This document shows, in pieces, positions 62,258 to 64,000 of a stretch of 64,000 nt of DNA. The notes under the pieces are model-generated. The model made no database searches, had not been told where the DNA came from, and saw only the letters and a program-made list of their open reading frames with translations. This stretch comes from Gammaproteobacteria bacterium. Lineage in GTDB: Bacteria; Pseudomonadota; Gammaproteobacteria; HK1. A program made the position numbers and the translations under genes. Location: NCBI GenBank assembly GCA_012103455.1, contig WLWT01000002.1, positions 124,001 to 188,000 of the forward strand. The letters are read 5' to 3'. Within the stretch, counting starts at the first letter, position 1, and each line of letters opens with the position of its first letter.

Positions 62258-62524
62258 TCACTGCAATGGTTGTATTTTGAACGGCTCGTCTCCGTTCATT
62301 AACAAGCTCCAATCAGCAATAAGTTCCTCTTGATGCAGTTCTGCCCATGCAAGAACAAGTTTAAGTTGTTTCTTTGGTAAACTGCCTTTGCTCAATTCAC
62401 ACGATTGTATATCAACAGTTGCAGTATGCTCTGCATAGTATACATGAAAATGCGGCGGCGGATGTTCGCCTGGTGCATAATACATGCGAATGATTATTCC
62501 ATAAAACATTGATATTGTTGGCAT
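62258..62524 (-). CDS. DUF4160 protein
   Basis: An 88-residue protein from ATG 62524 (MPTISMFYGIIIRMYYAPGE), chosen because the previous small open frame ends only 5 bases upstream. The typical PPPHFHVYYAEHTATVDIQ and LKLVLAWAELHQEELIADWS match DUF4160. It precedes DUF2442 by 4 bases on the same strand. The pair is common in mobile DNA and may act together, but no biochemical role is assigned. Confidence 0.8.
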   Translation of the reverse strand: MPTISMFYGIIIRMYYAPGEHPPPHFHVYYAEHTATVDIQSCELSKGSLPKKQLKLVLAWAELHQEELIADWSLLMNGDEPFKIQPLQ

Positions 62525-62528
62525 CAGC

Positions 62529-62660
62529 TCACTTTTTGAATAATACGATAATTGGAGATAATAAAACCACTCCGACAATTATCGGAAAAATTAGTTTCAG
62601 TATTGCTTCATTTGTAATGTACGCTAGAAATAATAAAAATAACAGTCCTGTCAATGTCAT
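62529..62660 (-). CDS. 43-residue hydrophobic peptide
   Basis: ATG 62658-62660 opens a short frame MTLTGLLFLLFLAYITNEAI with a second hydrophobic segment LIFPIIVGVVLLSPIIVLF and a basic end, stop TGA at 62529-62531. It is just upstream of DUF4160 and in the same direction, with 4 bases between. Two-helix peptides of this size include small membrane toxins and assembly factors. It is short, so chance cannot be excluded. Confidence 0.4.
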   Translation of the reverse strand: MTLTGLLFLLFLAYITNEAILKLIFPIIVGVVLLSPIIVLFKK

Positions 62661-62792
62661 AGTTTATCTAAACCAAACCCCCGATGATAAAGAATAGCTA
62701 GGGCATCGGGGCGATGTTGCAACACCTAACGATTCGCGCTTAGGTATCCCCACGAATTAGAAGACCAAACCGTTGAGGAAACAAAGAGATAG

Positions 62793-64000
62793 ATGGGCAT
62801 CGTGTTATCTGCTCAAATCTTCGCTGCCAAGCCATTCAATGACCGGGTGACAACACCCTGCGCGTTGACCGGGTATTGCACAAGTCCGTCTTTAACTGCG
62901 TTCCTGGATGTCATCGCTCACGCAGCGCTGCTCTTTGCTGCGCCGCCGATGCGTTGATTCGTGGCCGCCAACTCCCGGTGACCTCTTTTGGCCGCTGCGT
63001 CAACGCCAGCGCGCGCACCATGCACAACCTCAAACGCATTGACCGGCCCGCTTCTAATTCTCACCTTCACCGCGGGCGATGTTCAGTCTATCAGGCGTTG
63101 TGTGAACACCTGTGCGCCCATTTGCCGCAGCCTGTCATCATCATCGATTGGACCGGTGCCGTAGCGCAACAACGCATCATGTTGTGACGCGCCGCTCGCC
63201 CTCATCGAAGGCCGGGCGATTACACTGTTCGCATCCGTGTTTGCGCTCAAACACTATAATCGCCCCTCTACCCACCGGCTCTTCGTGCATCAGCGCCCGG
63301 CGCTCATCCCTGCGCATTGCCGTCCCCTTACCGTCACTGATCTGGTTTCACAGGACCCGGGTTCGAGGCCGTAGAGGCACCCGGTGGGTGGTGGCCCGGA
63401 AGCGTTAGAAACGGCATTAACTGTCGATCCGGTGGTGCCGGGACTTGGGCGCCAACCACCGGACTATACCGTCACGCCACGGGCAAACCCAAACCTCTTC
63501 GAAGCGTTCAACTGGCATCTAGGACGCCAGACCGATGCCACTTCCATCTGGTGAAAAAGACCCCTATCCATCGTCACGCCAATCGCACGCGCGGACACGC
63601 GTAAGCCGAGGTGTTTGGCAAACAGCAATCCGGGCCTTGGCTCATCGCGACAAACTGGCCGCCCGAACTGTTCGGCCCTAAGGCCATCACCACTTTGTAC
63701 GGTAGACGAATGCCGATTGAACTGGCTTTTCACGACCTCACATCTAATCCGTTCGGTTTTGCGCTCGCTACGGCACGCAGTCGAAACACCGAACGGCTCA
63801 ATGTCTTGACCCTCCTCGCCACCTGGGCATCGATTGGCCTGTGGTGGATGGGCCTTCACGCCAAATCCATGCAATAGCATCGCCATTTGCAAGCCAATAC
63901 CGTCACTCAACGCAACGTATTATCAATTCCTTTTCTAGCTCTCGAAGTGGTAAGGCGAACTGATTATACGAGCAGCGCGAGCGGGCTCATTGACTCGACA
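62793..64000 (+). pseudogene. IS4-type transposase, frameshifted, running past the window end
   Basis: Consecutive frames give MGIVLSAQIFAAKPFNDRVT, then KSVFNCVPGCHRSRSAALC and LPQPVIIIDWTGAVAQQRIM (a catalytic aspartate), and late QLALGLHAKSMQ-type sequence in WMGLHAKSMQ. Several shifts and stops lie between. The family resembles Tn10/IS10-like IS4 transposases. It continues beyond base 64000, so its far end is unknown. Confidence 0.75.

Overview
The window is GC-rich bacterial DNA, most likely from a gammaproteobacterium. The support is a GreB, a DUF2058 protein, a complete pqiABC-type set, LeuC/LeuD and many proteobacterial-type enzymes; no rRNA or tRNA was found that would place it more exactly. 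Dense small mobile repeats, at least four insertion sequence types and many broken genes suggest a genome whose accessory content is decaying, as in a host-associated or recently bottlenecked lineage. That lifestyle is inference.

Layout. 1-10.8 kb is an accessory island: the end of a GntR regulator, a large ROCO protein (leucine-rich repeats, Roc GTPase, COR, TIR-like tail), three toxin-antitoxin pairs, wrecks of IS21, Tn3 and a VirD4/TraG coupling protein, and an intact IS5 element. The ROCO 3' end and the end of a cupin gene are duplicated at 3.7-3.96 and 8.28-8.54 kb and bracket the wreckage. 10.8-26.1 kb is mainly metabolic: an unusual class A penicillin-binding protein, a phytanoyl-CoA dioxygenase/SAF-domain oxidoreductase pair, leuCD, a PuuD-like amidohydrolase, an alpha/beta hydrolase, an atypical lysyl-tRNA synthetase and a tightly overlapping chain (GGCT-like, DUF2889, sulfotransferase, amidohydrolase). 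27-34.6 kb is an envelope lipid-transport block: an RND exporter with a cyclic-nucleotide domain, a LolA-like protein and pqiA-pqiB-pqiC. 35-45.7 kb has a beta-helix protein, an ATP-dependent DNA ligase, a GST, a CAT-like gene, and a Na+/H+ antiporter with cyclic-nucleotide domain cut by an IS630 element. 46-51.7 kb is repeat-rich and full of fragments around an intact metY. 51.8-55 kb is a carnitine-catabolism cluster (dehydrogenase-thioesterase fusion, beta-keto acid cleavage enzyme, two Lin0512 proteins). 55-57.5 kb has an OmpH-like lipoprotein, greB and a phosphodiesterase-family gene. 57.7-64 kb is an AT-rich accessory tail with a symE-like gene split by IS630, BrnT/CopG, DUF4160/DUF2442 and broken IS4 and IS630 copies.

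The most striking feature is a pair of related short palindrome-ended elements (families A and B, about 140 bp). Eleven essentially full-length copies plus one end fragment lie in the window. Six copies carry perfect 4-bp target duplications. Removing them restores intact reading frames for a Tag-type DNA glycosylase, a DUF2889 protein and a phosphodiesterase, and a TGATG-overlapped antitoxin-toxin operon. In the TA operon the element sits exactly in the overlap and leaves both stop and start codons intact. These elements have supplied start codons, stop codons and upstream regions to neighbouring genes, and one copy joins two unrelated gene fragments, as expected of recombination between copies. 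Short tandem repeats of 14-18 bp in 2-5 copies recur near gene ends.
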